A stretch of DNA of 64,000 bases, taken from assembly GCF_002307495.1 (NCBI RefSeq), contig NZ_NTMR01000022.1, positions 62,001 to 126,000 of the forward strand, written 5' to 3'. Positions 17,257 to 28,059 of this stretch are shown here, piece by piece (within the stretch, counting starts at the first letter, position 1; every line of letters starts with the position of its first letter). Position numbers and translations under genes: made by a program. The stretch is from Pseudomonas abyssi. GTDB lineage: Bacteria; Pseudomonadota; Gammaproteobacteria; Pseudomonadales; Pseudomonadaceae. Under the pieces are notes generated by a model. It ran no database searches and had not been told where the DNA came from. It saw only the letters and a program-made list of their open reading frames with translations.

Positions 17257-17907
17257 ATGTCGCGCACCCTACTCACCGCCCTGTGCAGCGCTTTGCTCTG
17301 CGCCAGCCCCGTTTGGGCCGATGTGTATACCTGGACCGATGCCAACGGCAACACCGTCTACTCGGACAAGCCCAACCCCAACGCCAAACGCATCGAAGTC
17401 AGCGCGCCCAACAGCATGGAAGCGCCCAAGCCGATTCCCGCGTACGAGAGCAGCAGCTCCAGTGCCGGCAGCTCCAGCAGCAACAGCGGCTCCGCAGCCA
17501 GCGGTAGCTATCGCCGCCTGGAGATCACCAGCCCGGCCAACGATACTCCTGTGCGCGCCAACGATGGCAACGTCACCCTGGTCGTCGCGTTTGACCCACC
17601 CCTGCGCGCCGGCCACCTGCTGCGTGCACGCATTGATGGCAACCTGGGTGAGCAGGCCCTGCCCGGTGCCGGGCAAGCTCAGGCCAACCTGACAGTCACC
17701 AACCTGGATCGCGGCTCGCACCTGGTCGAGGCCGTGGTCACCAACAGTGAAGGCAAAGAGATCAGCGCCAGCACCGGCATTACCCTGCACGTGCAGCGCA
17801 CCTCGCTCAACCAGCCGGGTCGCATCGGCGGCGCCAACCAGGCCCCCACTGCGCCGGCAGCGCCGGCCGCACCAAACGTGCCTCGCCCGCCCGCGACCGG
17901 CGGCTGA
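17257..17907 (+). CDS. DUF4124 domain secreted/periplasmic protein
   Basis: A 216-residue exported protein. The signal peptide (about 1-20, ending VWA) is followed by a DUF4124 domain (about 20-60) with the hallmark VYTWTDANGNTVYSDKP, then a Ser/Gly-rich stretch (about 68-85), a predicted beta-sandwich region (about 88-185) and a Pro/Ala-rich tail. The function is unknown. A homologous gene lies between glnA and ntrB in P. aeruginosa too, so the position is conserved. The ATG at 17257 is preferred because AAGGAG lies just before it and a signal peptide begins there; an earlier in-frame ATG exists at 17227. A hairpin follows the gene. Confidence 0.83.
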   Translation: MSRTLLTALCSALLCASPVWADVYTWTDANGNTVYSDKPNPNAKRIEVSAPNSMEAPKPIPAYESSSSSAGSSSSNSGSAASGSYRRLEITSPANDTPVRANDGNVTLVVAFDPPLRAGHLLRARIDGNLGEQALPGAGQAQANLTVTNLDRGSHLVEAVVTNSEGKEISASTGITLHVQRTSLNQPGRIGGANQAPTAPAAPAAPNVPRPPATGG

Positions 17908-17912
17908 CCAAC

Positions 17913-17933
17913 GCAGCCCACACCTTGGGCTGC
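17913..17933 (+). terminator. Terminator after the DUF4124 gene
   Basis: Perfect 8-bp stem GCAGCCCA / TGGGCTGC with a 5-base loop, starting six bases after the stop. The T run is short (TT), so it may be leaky. Confidence 0.6.
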
Positions 17934-17939
17934 CTTGGC

Positions 17940-17954
17940 GCACCAATATAGTGC
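17940..17954 (+). promoter_or_regulatory. Candidate NtrC site upstream of ntrB
   Basis: GCACCAATATAGTGC differs from the GCACC-N5-GGTGC dyad at one position. It is the only such site in the 310-base gap before ntrB. It could mediate autogenous control of ntrBC by NtrC. Confidence 0.55.
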
Positions 17955-18173
17955 ATACTCCCACCTCAACGCACCGCCTTGCGCACCACACTCAGGCGCG
18001 CAAGACGGCTTAGCGGGCGCCCCGCCCCCTCACACGACGTCACTGTGCTGCATTGCAGCGCAGCCTCCGCCCCAGACAGTACGGGCGCTGCACCCGTTGC
18101 GTCAGTCATAAGTGGCAGGCCGTCACAGAAACGGGCAGAACCAGCTACCGCTGCATCACGGCGCGCCCCGAAT

Positions 18174-18189
18174 TGGATCGCTTCTTGCA
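18174..18189 (+). promoter_or_regulatory. Weak candidate sigma-54 promoter of ntrB
   Basis: TGGATC-N5-TTGCA keeps the GG-N10-GC spacing but deviates from TGGCAC at two bases. It lies about 29 bases before the ntrB ATG. Apart from this, the terminator and the NtrC site, I see nothing else clear in 17934-18217. Confidence 0.35.
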
Positions 18190-18217
18190 TTTCACTGTGC
18201 AAACCACGGATACCGCC

Positions 18218-19297
18218 ATGCTGCCTGATCGATTTTTACGCCAGATTCTCGATAACCTGACCACCGCCGTGCTGCTGCTCGATGGCGAGCTGCGCCTGAG
18301 CTTCATGAACCCGGCAGCGGAGATGCTGCTGGCGGTCAGTGGCCAACGGGTGCACCAGCAGCCGGTCGCTGACCTGTTCAACGATACCGCCGCCGCGCTG
18401 GAGTCGCTGCACAACGCGGTAGAGCACGGGCACCCCTTCACCAAGCGGGAGGCTCAGCTGACACTGAACAACGGTCAGAGCCTGATGGTCGATTACTCGG
18501 TCACCCCGATCATCGCGGCCAACCGCAACTGGCTGCTGATCGAGCTCTATCCGCGTGATCGCCTGCTACGCATTACCAAGGAAGAGGCCCAGCTGTCCAA
18601 GCAGGAAGTGACCAAGGTACTGGTGCGCGGCCTGGCGCACGAGATCAAGAATCCGCTGGGCGGCATTCGCGGCGCAGCGCAGCTGCTGTCGCGTGAGCTA
18701 CCCGATGAGGCCCTGAAGGACTACACCGACGTCATCATCGAAGAAGCCGACCGCCTGCGTAACCTGGTCGACAGCATGCTCGGCCCCTATCGCCCGCCGG
18801 CACTGCGCCCGATCAACGTGCACGAAATTACCGAGCGCGTGTGCAGCCTGATTGAGGCCGAGACCCAGGGCGCACTGCGCATCAAGCGTGACTACGACCC
18901 CAGCATTCCGGATGTACAGGCCGATCGCGAGCAACTGATCCAAGCGCTGCTCAACATCGTGCGCAACGCCATGCAGGCGCTAGCTTCTGCCGGCCCGCTG
19001 GAACAGGGCGAGATCACCCTGCGTACCCGCACACTGCGTCAGTTCACCATCGGCCAGACCCGCTATCGCCTGGTCTGCCGTGTTGAAGTCATCGATAACG
19101 GGCCCGGCATTCCGTCGGACATCGTCGAAAGCATCTTTTACCCCATGGTCAGTGGTCGTGCCGACGGCACCGGCCTCGGCCTGTCCATCACCCAGAACAT
19201 CATCAGCCAGCACCACGGCCTGATCGAGTGCGACAGCGAGCCCGGACAGACCATCTTTACCCTGTTTCTGCCATTGGAACTGGACGGGGCCGACTGA
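18218..19297 (+). CDS. glnL: Nitrogen regulation sensor kinase NtrB
   Basis: A 359-residue cytosolic kinase/phosphatase that phosphorylates NtrC when the PII protein signals nitrogen shortage. The N-terminal PAS domain (about 6-115) has no membrane segment. The H-box is LAHEIKNPLGGIRGAAQLL (about 140-160). The ATPase domain has LLNIVRNAMQA, DNGPGI and GTGLGLSI. The ATG at 18218 gives the family N-terminus; longer in-frame frames upstream have no homology. It is followed 127 bases later by ntrC, the expected partner. Confidence 0.96.
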   Translation: MLPDRFLRQILDNLTTAVLLLDGELRLSFMNPAAEMLLAVSGQRVHQQPVADLFNDTAAALESLHNAVEHGHPFTKREAQLTLNNGQSLMVDYSVTPIIAANRNWLLIELYPRDRLLRITKEEAQLSKQEVTKVLVRGLAHEIKNPLGGIRGAAQLLSRELPDEALKDYTDVIIEEADRLRNLVDSMLGPYRPPALRPINVHEITERVCSLIEAETQGALRIKRDYDPSIPDVQADREQLIQALLNIVRNAMQALASAGPLEQGEITLRTRTLRQFTIGQTRYRLVCRVEVIDNGPGIPSDIVESIFYPMVSGRADGTGLGLSITQNIISQHHGLIECDSEPGQTIFTLFLPLELDGAD

Positions 19298-19424
19298 CCA
19301 TGACGCGCAAGCAGACACACTATCTTGACCCTATCGCGCCCGTGCAACGGCGCCTCTTTGACAATCTGCCTACAACTTCAGGCGCGCCCGCCTGCCGGTA
19401 GCACCGGAACTGGAGACCCGATTT

Positions 19425-20867
<1,443 letters not shown>

Positions 20868-20925
20868 AGTACGCCCGCAGCAAAACTGGCACGCTTGATG
20901 CTAAATGACTAATGGGTGTATTTGG

Positions 20926-20965
20926 GGTGACCTCGGTTCAGGCAGGCTGGGGTCGCCTTTTTTTT
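20926..20965 (+). terminator. Terminator of ntrC
   Basis: GGTGACC (20926-20932) pairs with GGTCGCC (20951-20957), followed by eight T. The first repeat array of locus B begins five bases later. Confidence 0.75.
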
Positions 20966-20970
20966 GAGCC

Positions 20971-21112
20971 TCAAGCTACAAGCTACAAGCAACCCCAAAC
21001 CCCAAACCCCAAACCCCAAACCCCAAACCCTTCCAGCCTTTAGCCTTCAGACTAACACCAAGGCTCGCAGCACCACGGACTGCTTGCGGCTTGCCGCTTG
21101 AAGCTTACAGCT
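20971..21112. repeat. Inverted 7-bp-period array, locus B, with (CCCCAAA)5
   Basis: Left arm 20971-20990 has CAAGCTA units. It runs in phase into five exact copies of CCCCAAA plus CCC (20993-21030). The right arm (21082-21112) is in the opposite sense (GCTTGCGGCTTGCCGCTTG). Between them lies CAGCACCACGGACTGCTTG (21068-21086), which has a near copy at locus D. The element fills most of the ntrC-trmL gap, and no gene is seen there. Confidence 0.78.
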
Positions 21113-21158
21113 CCAACCGGGTAGCCTACCGCCTAGTCCCGCCACGTAGCCGCCCACC

Positions 21159-21623
21159 ATGTTCCATATCGCTCTGCTTGAACCCGAAATCCCGCCGAAC
21201 ACCGGCAATATCATTCGCCTGTGCGCCAATACCGGCTGCCAGTTGCACCTGATCGAGCCGCTCGGCTTTGAGCTGGACGACAAGCGCCTGCGTCGCGCGG
21301 GGCTGGATTATCACGAGTTTGCCGCAGTCAAAACGTATCCCAACCTCGATGCCTGTCTGCAAGCGGTAGAGGCTAATCGCGTCTTTGCCTTGAGTACCAA
21401 GGGCACGCAGAACTTCAGCGAGGTGCAGTTCGCTGCCGGCGACCTGTTTCTGTTCGGCCCAGAGAGTCGCGGCCTGCCCGTTGAGGTGCGCGAGGCGTTG
21501 CCCGCGGACCAGGTGCTGCGCATTCCGATGCGCCCTGACAGCCGCAGCCTGAATCTGTCGAACAGCGCAGCGATCCTTATTTATGAAGCGTGGCGACAGC
21601 TGGGGTACGGGGGCGCGCTTTAG
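21159..21623 (+). CDS. trmL: tRNA (cytidine(34)-2'-O)-methyltransferase TrmL
   Basis: A 154-residue SPOUT-class methyltransferase that methylates the ribose of the wobble base in two tRNA-Leu isoacceptors. Seen motifs: the opening [35 protein letters not shown] in the knot, and the C-terminal [26 protein letters not shown] that binds S-adenosylmethionine. Length is normal. It has no clear ribosome-binding site. The gene is enclosed by two of the heptamer repeat loci (B upstream, C downstream). Confidence 0.94.
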   Translation: MFHIALLEPEIPPNTGNIIRLCANTGCQLHLIEPLGFELDDKRLRRAGLDYHEFAAVKTYPNLDACLQAVEANRVFALSTKGTQNFSEVQFAAGDLFLFGPESRGLPVEVREALPADQVLRIPMRPDSRSLNLSNSAAILIYEAWRQLGYGGAL

Positions 21624-21632
21624 CGCGCCCAG

Positions 21633-21799
21633 CCGCAAGCCGCAAGCCGCAAGCCGCAAGCCGCAAGCCGCATCAGGATGAGTTGGGCTGCAGGCCAATC
21701 AAGCATTTGCCAAAATTGTGGGGCTATCTTGAGCCAAAGAAAAACCCGCGCGATTCAACACCGCGCGGGTTTTTTCTTGCAGTTTGCAGCTTGTGGCTT
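21633..21799. repeat. Inverted 7-bp-period array, locus C
   Basis: Left arm: five exact CCGCAAG units (21633-21667) plus a partial one to 21672. Right arm: 21776-21799 in the opposite sense (GCAGTTTGCAGCTTGTGGC). The arms enclose about 100 bases that include the trmL/qor bidirectional terminator. Confidence 0.78.
21741..21775. terminator. Bidirectional terminator between trmL and the quinone oxidoreductase gene
   Basis: Stem CCCGCGCG (21745-21752) / CGCGCGGG (21762-21769), with A residues before and T residues after. It can stop transcripts from both converging genes. Confidence 0.88.
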
Positions 21800-21826
21800 C
21801 CCGCCAGGGCCAGCCTGCGGCTGGTC

Positions 21827-22804
21827 TTAGCGGGTCTTGACGACTACCTTACCGACCGCCTTGCGCGAGCTGAGAATATCCAGCGCGGCTTCGTACTCGT
21901 TCAGCTCGAAGGTCTGGGAGACCAGCGGCTTGAGTTTGCCTTCGCTGTGCCAGCGGAACAGCTGCTGGAAGTTCTCCAGGTTGGCCTGCGGCTCGCGGGC
22001 GGCAAAGGCCCCCCAGAACACGCCGACGATGGAGGAGCCTTTGAGCAGCGCCAGGTTGATCGGGAACTCCGGGATACGGCCGCTGGCAAAGCCAACCACC
22101 AGCAGACGGCCTTTCCAGTTGATGCTGCGCACAGCCTGATCGAACAGGTCGCCGCCGACCGGATCGTAGATCACGTCCGCGCCCTGGCCGTTGGTCAGCT
22201 CCTTGACGGCGTCCTTGAGGCTGACTTCGCTGTAGTTAATCAGCTCGTCGGCGCCGGCGGCCTTGGCTACTTCCAGCTTCTCGGCGCTGGAGGCGGCGGC
22301 GATGACGCGTGCGCCCATGGCCTTGCCGATTTCAACCGCAGCCAGACCCACGCCACCGGAAGCGCCCAGCACCAGCAGGGTTTCGCCCGGCTTGAGTTCG
22401 CCACGCTGCTTGAGTGCATGCATCGAGGTGCCGTAAGTCATGCTGAAGCCGGCGGCGGTAACATAATCCATGTCATCGGGCATCGGCAGCACGCGCATGG
22501 CATCGGTAGCGACCTTTTCAGCAAAGCTGCCGAAACCGGTCAGACCCATGACACGATCGCCCACTTTCAGGTGCTTGACGCTTTCGCCGACACTGGCGAC
22601 CACGCCGGCGGCTTCACCGCCCGGTGAAAACGGGAACGGCGGTTTGACCTGGTACTTGCCCTCGATGATCAGGGTATCGGGGAAATTGACGCCCGCAGCG
22701 TGAATATCGATGACGACTTCGTTTTTCTTGGCGACCGGATCGGTCGTTTCTTCCAGCACCAGACTGCTGGCCGGACCGTAGGCCTTGCACAGAACCGCTT
22801 TCAT
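21827..22804 (-). CDS. NADPH:quinone oxidoreductase family protein (zinc-free MDR)
   Basis: A 325-residue medium-chain dehydrogenase/reductase. The N-terminal GroES-like domain has AGVNFPDTLIIEGKYQ and PGGEAAGVV. The Rossmann domain carries LGASGGVGLAAVEIGKAMGA (about 143-163). The structural-zinc cysteine loop of alcohol dehydrogenases is absent, placing it with quinone oxidoreductase/enoyl reductase-like enzymes that use NADPH. Specific substrate unknown. It appears monocistronic, convergent with trmL. Confidence 0.9.
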   Translation of the reverse strand: MKAVLCKAYGPASSLVLEETTDPVAKKNEVVIDIHAAGVNFPDTLIIEGKYQVKPPFPFSPGGEAAGVVASVGESVKHLKVGDRVMGLTGFGSFAEKVATDAMRVLPMPDDMDYVTAAGFSMTYGTSMHALKQRGELKPGETLLVLGASGGVGLAAVEIGKAMGARVIAAASSAEKLEVAKAAGADELINYSEVSLKDAVKELTNGQGADVIYDPVGGDLFDQAVRSINWKGRLLVVGFASGRIPEFPINLALLKGSSIVGVFWGAFAAREPQANLENFQQLFRWHSEGKLKPLVSQTFELNEYEAALDILSSRKAVGKVVVKTR

Positions 22805-23013
22805 TTTTATCTCCCAGGTTTGCGTGCATGAATGGCGTCAGTCTAGTCGCTTCACCGGGCTGTGGGTCAACGAACATGGTTCGAGCTGATAGCTACGCAT
22901 AACATGGGCGTCGTGCCTGACGGCCTCAACGCGCCATCGTCCGAGAGCGCGGGCATTTGGCGCGGGGCGGCTGCTCGGCTATGCTGTGCCGGTATCCAAG
23001 GAGCCCTTCTGCC

Positions 23014-23418
23014 ATGCACTTCAAAGCCCTGTTAGCCGCTCTGCTGCTGAGCGCCCTGTTGCCCGCTGCTCATGCCGAGGAAGAGGAAGCGCCACCGCCA
23101 CAGGCTCAGTACGTCGAGCTGAAACCGTCCTTTGTCGGCACCCTTGGCAGTGGTCCACGCATTCAATACCTCAAGGCCGATGTGGCCCTGCGCACCGACG
23201 ATCCGGCAGCGGTCGAGAAGCTGCACTACCACGACGCGCTGATTCGCAATGCGCTGGTGTTTCTGTTCAGTGCACAGCTACCGGAAAACCTGTCCACGCT
23301 GGAAGGCAAGGAGACTCTGCGCGCCGACGCGCTGGCCGCCGTGCAACAGGTGCTGGAAGAGGAAGAGGGAGATCCGCTGGTAGACGACCTGCTGTTTACC
23401 AACCTGATCGTGCAATAA
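23014..23418 (+). CDS. FliL-family exported protein
   Basis: A 134-residue protein with a signal peptide (about 1-21, ending AHA) and a FliL-like domain (about 30-134): YVELKPSFVGTL, a central TDDPAAVEKLHYHDALIRNALVFLFS and a C-terminal DDLLFTNLIVQ. Classical FliL has a membrane anchor and stabilises the flagellar stator; this one seems cleaved and lies away from flagellar genes, so the role is open. AAGGAG upstream supports the ATG at 23014. It converges on gshA across a shared hairpin. Confidence 0.82.
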   Translation: MHFKALLAALLLSALLPAAHAEEEEAPPPQAQYVELKPSFVGTLGSGPRIQYLKADVALRTDDPAAVEKLHYHDALIRNALVFLFSAQLPENLSTLEGKETLRADALAAVQQVLEEEEGDPLVDDLLFTNLIVQ

Positions 23419-23425
23419 AACGGGG

Positions 23426-23452
23426 CCGGCGGGCACGCTAGGTACCCGCCGG
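23426..23452. terminator. Hairpin between the FliL-like gene and gshA
   Basis: Perfect stem CCGGCGGG / CCCGCCGG with an 11-base loop in the 39-base convergent gap. It lacks T runs, so termination efficiency is uncertain. Confidence 0.55.
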
Positions 23453-23457
23453 ACGAC

Positions 23458-25035
23458 TCAGGCAGACTGTGCCATATAGTCGGCCACAAAACGATCGAAG
23501 CTGATCGTATCCGCCTCTTCCAGCGCCGCCTGTTCTGCCAGTGAGCTGGCTGCCTCATCCGCCATGGCCGCCTGAGCCTCAGGGTCGAGGGCACGCTCAC
23601 GGAAGTAGCGGTTATGGGCTTCAGACTGGGCCAGAGCAAAGCGGAAGAAGCTGTTATCGTGCTCGGCAATCGCCGCCAGCACCCGCGCCGACGGCGTCAG
23701 ACTGGCGTCTCGCAACTTGGCGCGCTGCTGCTGCAGGCTGCTGGCACAGGCGTTACCACCCTTGACCTGATCCAGCAGCGCGGCACAGCCGGCAATCTCA
23801 TCCAGCAGCGACTCGCCCCAGCTGACCAGCGTGCGTTCGCTGCCACCGTCATTCAGCATCAACCCCGGCTCGCGGCCACGCTTGACCGTCAGATTGAAGT
23901 TGTTGGCAGCGTGCTCGCACTCGCTGTCGCTCAAATCCGGGCTATCGTTCAGCGCGCAGAACAGCAGGAAGGCATCGAGGAAGTAAGCGGTCGCCGGCTC
24001 AATGCCCAGCGGTACAAAGGGGTCGATGTCCAGGCAGCGAACCTCGATGTATTCCACCCCGCGCTCGCGCAGGGCATGCACCGGTTTCTCGCCGCTGTTG
24101 GTGACACGCTTGGGTCGGATCGGGCTATAGAACTCGTTCTCGATCTGCAGCAGATTGGTGTTGAGCTGCTGCCACTCGCCGTTCGCATCGTGCGTGCCCA
24201 GTTGCGCGTAAGGCTCATAGGGCAGACTGATGGCGTTCAGCATGCTGGCAATATAGTTATCCAGGCTGTTGTAGCAGATGTTCAGCCCCGCCTGAGCGTT
24301 GTTGTTATAGCCTAGGTCGCTCATCCGCAAGCTGGTCGCCCAGGGCAAATACAGGCTGCGCTCACCCAATGGCTCAAGCCGATGGTCACGCCCCTGCAAG
24401 AAGCTCGCGCAGACCGCTGGCGAGGCGCCAAACAGGTACATCAGCAACCAGGCATAGCGGCGGAAGTTGCGAATCAGCGCAAAGTAGCGCGCCGACTGGT
24501 TGTCCTGCGCGCTCTGCTGCCCGCCCTCTTGCTGCTGCAGCAGTTGCCACAGGCCCGGTGGCAGGGAGAAGTTGTAGTGAATGCCGGCAATGCACTGCAT
24601 CGCCTTGCCGTAGCGCACCGCCAGACCGCGCCGGTAGACGTTTTTCAGGGTGCCGATATTCGAGGTGCCATACCAGGCAATCGGAATGTCCTGATCACTG
24701 GCCGGCAGGCGGCTGGGCATGGACTCGGTCCATAGCAGCTCGTCACCCAGCTGACTGTAGGTAAAGCGGTGAATCTCGTCGAGCTGGGCAAACAAGCCGT
24801 CAACACGCTGGCTGACCGGGGTGATCAGCTCCAGCAGCGCCTCGGAGTAATCCGTGGTGATGCGCGGATGGGTCAGCGCCGAGCCAAGGCCGGCTGGATG
24901 GGGCGTATGCGCCAGGCTGCCGTCGGCGGTGATACGCAGGCTTTCCTTTTCGATGCCATGCAGACAGTCAGTCAGCAGGGGGTGCGAGGCCGGCTGCGCC
25001 AGCAGATCGAGGCGTTTTCGCAGCAGTGGTGACAA
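23458..25035 (-). CDS. gshA: Glutamate-cysteine ligase
   Basis: A 525-residue enzyme that makes gamma-glutamylcysteine, the first step of glutathione synthesis; the second enzyme, gshB, is at 42678. The proteobacterial GshA family is seen in [12 protein letters not shown] near the N-terminus, [15 protein letters not shown], the active-site stretch [24 protein letters not shown] (around residues 133-156) and [12 protein letters not shown]. The start is an unusual TTG at 25035, chosen because AAGGAG lies nine to ten bases upstream and the frame begins with the family N-terminus. In P. aeruginosa the same order gshA-thioesterase-tex is kept. Confidence 0.96.
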   Translation of the reverse strand: MSPLLRKRLDLLAQPASHPLLTDCLHGIEKESLRITADGSLAHTPHPAGLGSALTHPRITTDYSEALLELITPVSQRVDGLFAQLDEIHRFTYSQLGDELLWTESMPSRLPASDQDIPIAWYGTSNIGTLKNVYRRGLAVRYGKAMQCIAGIHYNFSLPPGLWQLLQQQEGGQQSAQDNQSARYFALIRNFRRYAWLLMYLFGASPAVCASFLQGRDHRLEPLGERSLYLPWATSLRMSDLGYNNNAQAGLNICYNSLDNYIASMLNAISLPYEPYAQLGTHDANGEWQQLNTNLLQIENEFYSPIRPKRVTNSGEKPVHALRERGVEYIEVRCLDIDPFVPLGIEPATAYFLDAFLLFCALNDSPDLSDSECEHAANNFNLTVKRGREPGLMLNDGGSERTLVSWGESLLDEIAGCAALLDQVKGGNACASSLQQQRAKLRDASLTPSARVLAAIAEHDNSFFRFALAQSEAHNRYFRERALDPEAQAAMADEAASSLAEQAALEEADTISFDRFVADYMAQSA

Positions 25036-25114
25036 GGTGTCACTCCTTAGGCAGAGTCGCCGCCGGCAGGGCGGCGATGCAGTTCAGTATAGAAAGGCCG
25101 TAAAACCCTGCCCG

Positions 25115-25519
25115 TCAGATGCGGGCAAAGGTACCCAGACACTTGGCAACCAGCGCGCCATCCTGCCACACCTCGCCGTCCACCACTATGGTACGGGTAC
25201 CGGCGTGCATGACCTTACCCGTGCATTCCAGCACGCCGCCGGTAACCGCGCGAGTGTAGTTGATCTTGCACTCGATGGTGGCCGTCACTTCATGCGGCTC
25301 CAGCACGCTGAAGGCCGCCGCGCCCATGGCCGAGTCCAGCAGGGTAAAAACCACCCCGCCGTGTGCTCGTCCGGTGGAATTGAAGTGCTTGTCCTCAATC
25401 GCCAGACGCAGGGTGCACTGGCCGCGCTCAATCGCCGTAAACTCGATGCCGACCAGGGCGGTGAAGGCGCTGCTGCGCTGCGCGGCGAAAGCCGCCAGCG
25501 CCGGATGCAAGTCGCTCAT
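25115..25519 (-). CDS. PaaI-type hotdog-fold thioesterase
   Basis: A 134-residue hotdog protein with the PaaI signature STGRAHGGVVFTLLDSAMGAAA, including the HGG turn and the catalytic acidic residue (Asp in LLDSA). It should hydrolyse acyl- or aryl-CoA thioesters; the substrate is unknown. It starts only four bases after the tex stop codon, so the two are cotranscribed, an order conserved in P. aeruginosa. Confidence 0.9.
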   Translation of the reverse strand: MSDLHPALAAFAAQRSSAFTALVGIEFTAIERGQCTLRLAIEDKHFNSTGRAHGGVVFTLLDSAMGAAAFSVLEPHEVTATIECKINYTRAVTGGVLECTGKVMHAGTRTIVVDGEVWQDGALVAKCLGTFARI

Positions 25520-25523
25520 GCTG

Positions 25524-27866
25524 TCACTTCTTCTTCAGGTTCTTGGCGTTGGCAAACAGGTTGGCAAAGGTGCCAGTGCTGCTGCCCTGACCGGGTTTGC
25601 CGTTGCTGTTGTTGCCGTTAGCGCTGCCGCCACGCGACGCATTGTGGCGTCCGCGCGGCCGCTCACCGGCAGTGCGCTCGCTGGCCGGTTGAGGCTTGTC
25701 ATCCATGCGCATGGTCAGGCTGATGCGCTGACGCGGGATATCCACTTCCAGCACCTTCACCTTGACGATATCACCGGCCTTGACCACGTCGCGCGGATCC
25801 TTGACGAATTGCTGCGACAGCATGGAGATGTGTACCAGACCGTCCTGATGCACGCCGATATCGACAAAGGCGCCAAAGTTGGCGACGTTGGTGACCACGC
25901 CCTCCAGCGTCATGCCGGGCTTCAGGTCCTTGAGGCTTTCCACGCCCTCTTGGAACTCGGCAGCCTTGAACTCCGGGCGCGGGTCACGGCCGGGCTTGTC
26001 CAGCTCGCGCAGCACGTCGGTGATGGTCGGGATGCCAAAGCGCTCGTCGGTGTAGCGCGCCGGCTCCAGCTTGCGTAGGAAGGTGGAGTCGCCAATCAGG
26101 CCACGCACATCACGACCGGTATCTCCGGCAATGCGCTGGACCAGCGGATAGGCTTCCGGGTGCACGGCCGAGGCATCCAGCGGGTTGTCGCCGTTCATGA
26201 CCCGCAGGAAGCCGGCGGCCTGCTCGAAGGTTTTCTCGCCGAGGCGGCTGACCTTGAGCAGCTCTCGGCGATTGCGGAAGGCGCCATTGATATCGCGGTA
26301 ATCAACGATATTCTGGGCAATGCTCGGGTTAAGGCCGGAGACACGGGTCAGCAGCGCCGCAGAGGCGGTGTTCAAGTCCACCCCAACGGCGTTCACACAG
26401 TCTTCCACCACGGCGTCCAGGCCTCGCGCCAGCTTCACTTGTGACACGTCGTGCTGGTACTGGCCAACACCGATGGCCTTGGGCTCGATTTTCACCAGCT
26501 CGGCCAGCGGGTCCTGCAGACGACGGGCAATGGACACCGCGCCACGGTAGGTGACATCCAGATCCGGGAATTCGCGAGCCGCCAGCTCGGAGGCGGAATA
26601 CACCGAGGCGCCCGCCTCGGAGACCATCACCTTCTGCATTTTCTGGCCGCTGCACAGCTTGATCAGGTCTGCCGCCAGCTTGTCGGTCTCACGCGAGGCA
26701 GTGCCGTTGCCGACCGCAATCAGATCAACCTGATGCTTGCTGCACAGCGCTGCCAGGGTTGCCAGCGAGCGATCCCAGTCATTGCGCGGCGCATGTGGGA
26801 AGATGGTCGCGGTATCCAGTAGCTTGCCGGTGGCATTCACTACCACCACCTTGACGCCGGTGCGCAGCCCCGGGTCCAGCCCCAGGGTGACTCGCTGGCC
26901 GGCCGGAGCCGACAGCAGCAGATCCTTCAGGTTGCTGGCGAACACGCGAATGGCTTCGTCTTCAGCGGCTTCGCGCAGCTCACCCAGCAGCTCGGTTTCC
27001 AGATGGCCCAGCAGCTTCACCCGCCAGGTCCAGCGCACTACCTCGTTGAGCCAACGGTCCGCGGCACGGCCCTGGTTGCTGATACCCACAGTCTCGGCGA
27101 TCAACCCCTCGCACGGGTGCAGGCTGCCCGGTACCGGCTCGGCATCACCCAGCTCCAGGGCAATGCTCAACACACCTTCGTTGCGGCCACGTAAAATCGC
27201 CAGCGCGCGGTGCGAAGGCACCTTTTTCAGCGGCTCGTCGTATTCGAAGTAGTCGGAAAACTTGGCGCCTTCCTGCTCCTTGCCCGCCACTACACGGGAC
27301 GCCACACGGCCATCCTCACGCAGGGCGCTGCGCAGACGCTCCAGCAGGCTGGCGTTCTCGGCAAAGCGCTCCATCAGGATGTACTTGGCACCGTCCAGCG
27401 CCGCCTTGACGTCGGCTACCCCTTTGTCGGCATCGACAAAGGTGGCGGCCTGCTGTTCGGGGTCCAGCGTCGGATCATCAAACAGGGCGTCAGCCAGCGG
27501 CTCCAGTCCTGCCTCGATGGCAATCTGGCCCTTGGTCCGGCGCTTGGGCTTGTACGGCAGGTAAAGGTCTTCGAGGCGGGTCTTGGTATCGGCGTCACGG
27601 ATATCACGCTCCAGCTCGGGGCTGAGCTTGCCCTGCTCGGCGATGCTCGACAATACCGCACTGCGGCGGTCTTCCAGTTCACGCAGATAACGCAGGCGCT
27701 CTTCCAGATAGCGCAACTGGGTGTCGTCCAGGCTGCCGGTCACCTCCTTGCGGTAACGGGCAATAAACGGAACGCTGGCCCCCTCGTCCAGCAGGGCGAC
27801 CGTTGCGGCGACCTGCTCGGGACGGACCGTCAGCTCGCTGGCGATGCGCGCGGCAATACTCTGCAT
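25524..27866 (-). CDS. tex: Tex family transcription accessory / RNA-binding protein
   Basis: A 780-residue Tex protein, related to eukaryotic Spt6. Domains in order: N-terminal helical/HTH region (about 1-200), YqgF-like RNase H fold with [15 protein letters not shown] (about 325-450), helix-hairpin-helix with [17 protein letters not shown] (about 500-560), and an S1 domain [31 protein letters not shown] (about 650-720), then a basic, Gly/Asn-rich tail ending in lysines. It binds nucleic acid and affects transcription of some genes. The ATG at 27866 gives the family start MQSIAARIA; the longer frame upstream is unlikely. It is divergent from ompR. Confidence 0.96.
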   Translation of the reverse strand: MQSIAARIASELTVRPEQVAATVALLDEGASVPFIARYRKEVTGSLDDTQLRYLEERLRYLRELEDRRSAVLSSIAEQGKLSPELERDIRDADTKTRLEDLYLPYKPKRRTKGQIAIEAGLEPLADALFDDPTLDPEQQAATFVDADKGVADVKAALDGAKYILMERFAENASLLERLRSALREDGRVASRVVAGKEQEGAKFSDYFEYDEPLKKVPSHRALAILRGRNEGVLSIALELGDAEPVPGSLHPCEGLIAETVGISNQGRAADRWLNEVVRWTWRVKLLGHLETELLGELREAAEDEAIRVFASNLKDLLLSAPAGQRVTLGLDPGLRTGVKVVVVNATGKLLDTATIFPHAPRNDWDRSLATLAALCSKHQVDLIAVGNGTASRETDKLAADLIKLCSGQKMQKVMVSEAGASVYSASELAAREFPDLDVTYRGAVSIARRLQDPLAELVKIEPKAIGVGQYQHDVSQVKLARGLDAVVEDCVNAVGVDLNTASAALLTRVSGLNPSIAQNIVDYRDINGAFRNRRELLKVSRLGEKTFEQAAGFLRVMNGDNPLDASAVHPEAYPLVQRIAGDTGRDVRGLIGDSTFLRKLEPARYTDERFGIPTITDVLRELDKPGRDPRPEFKAAEFQEGVESLKDLKPGMTLEGVVTNVANFGAFVDIGVHQDGLVHISMLSQQFVKDPRDVVKAGDIVKVKVLEVDIPRQRISLTMRMDDKPQPASERTAGERPRGRHNASRGGSANGNNSNGKPGQGSSTGTFANLFANAKNLKKK

Positions 27867-28059
27867 GGTGAGACACTTCCACTGATAGCTAAAACAGGAC
27901 GGGCAGTATAACCGAGACAGGGCATTCTGGTCGGCCTCCATCAAGCGGCTGGATGATGCCTTCATAACAGGGTAAAAAGAAACCTCTTGTAACAATGGCC
28001 AGCCCGCAAGTCACGGGGCCTGGGTCACAATGCCAGCTCATCAATCCAGGTAGGTATCC

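Noticed and set aside
20993-21030. CCCCAAA run considered as a true telomere end
   Set aside because: It is internal, flanked by normal genes on both sides, and only five copies long; no linear-end or hairpin-telomere features are seen.
21633-21672. CCGCAAG tandem array considered as a CRISPR array
   Set aside because: The repeats are contiguous 7-mers with no unique spacers, and no cas genes are present.
27867-27995. N-terminal extension of Tex up to 27995
   Set aside because: The extra residues are unlike any Tex protein and are Cys/Ser-rich; the ATG at 27866 gives the conserved N-terminus.
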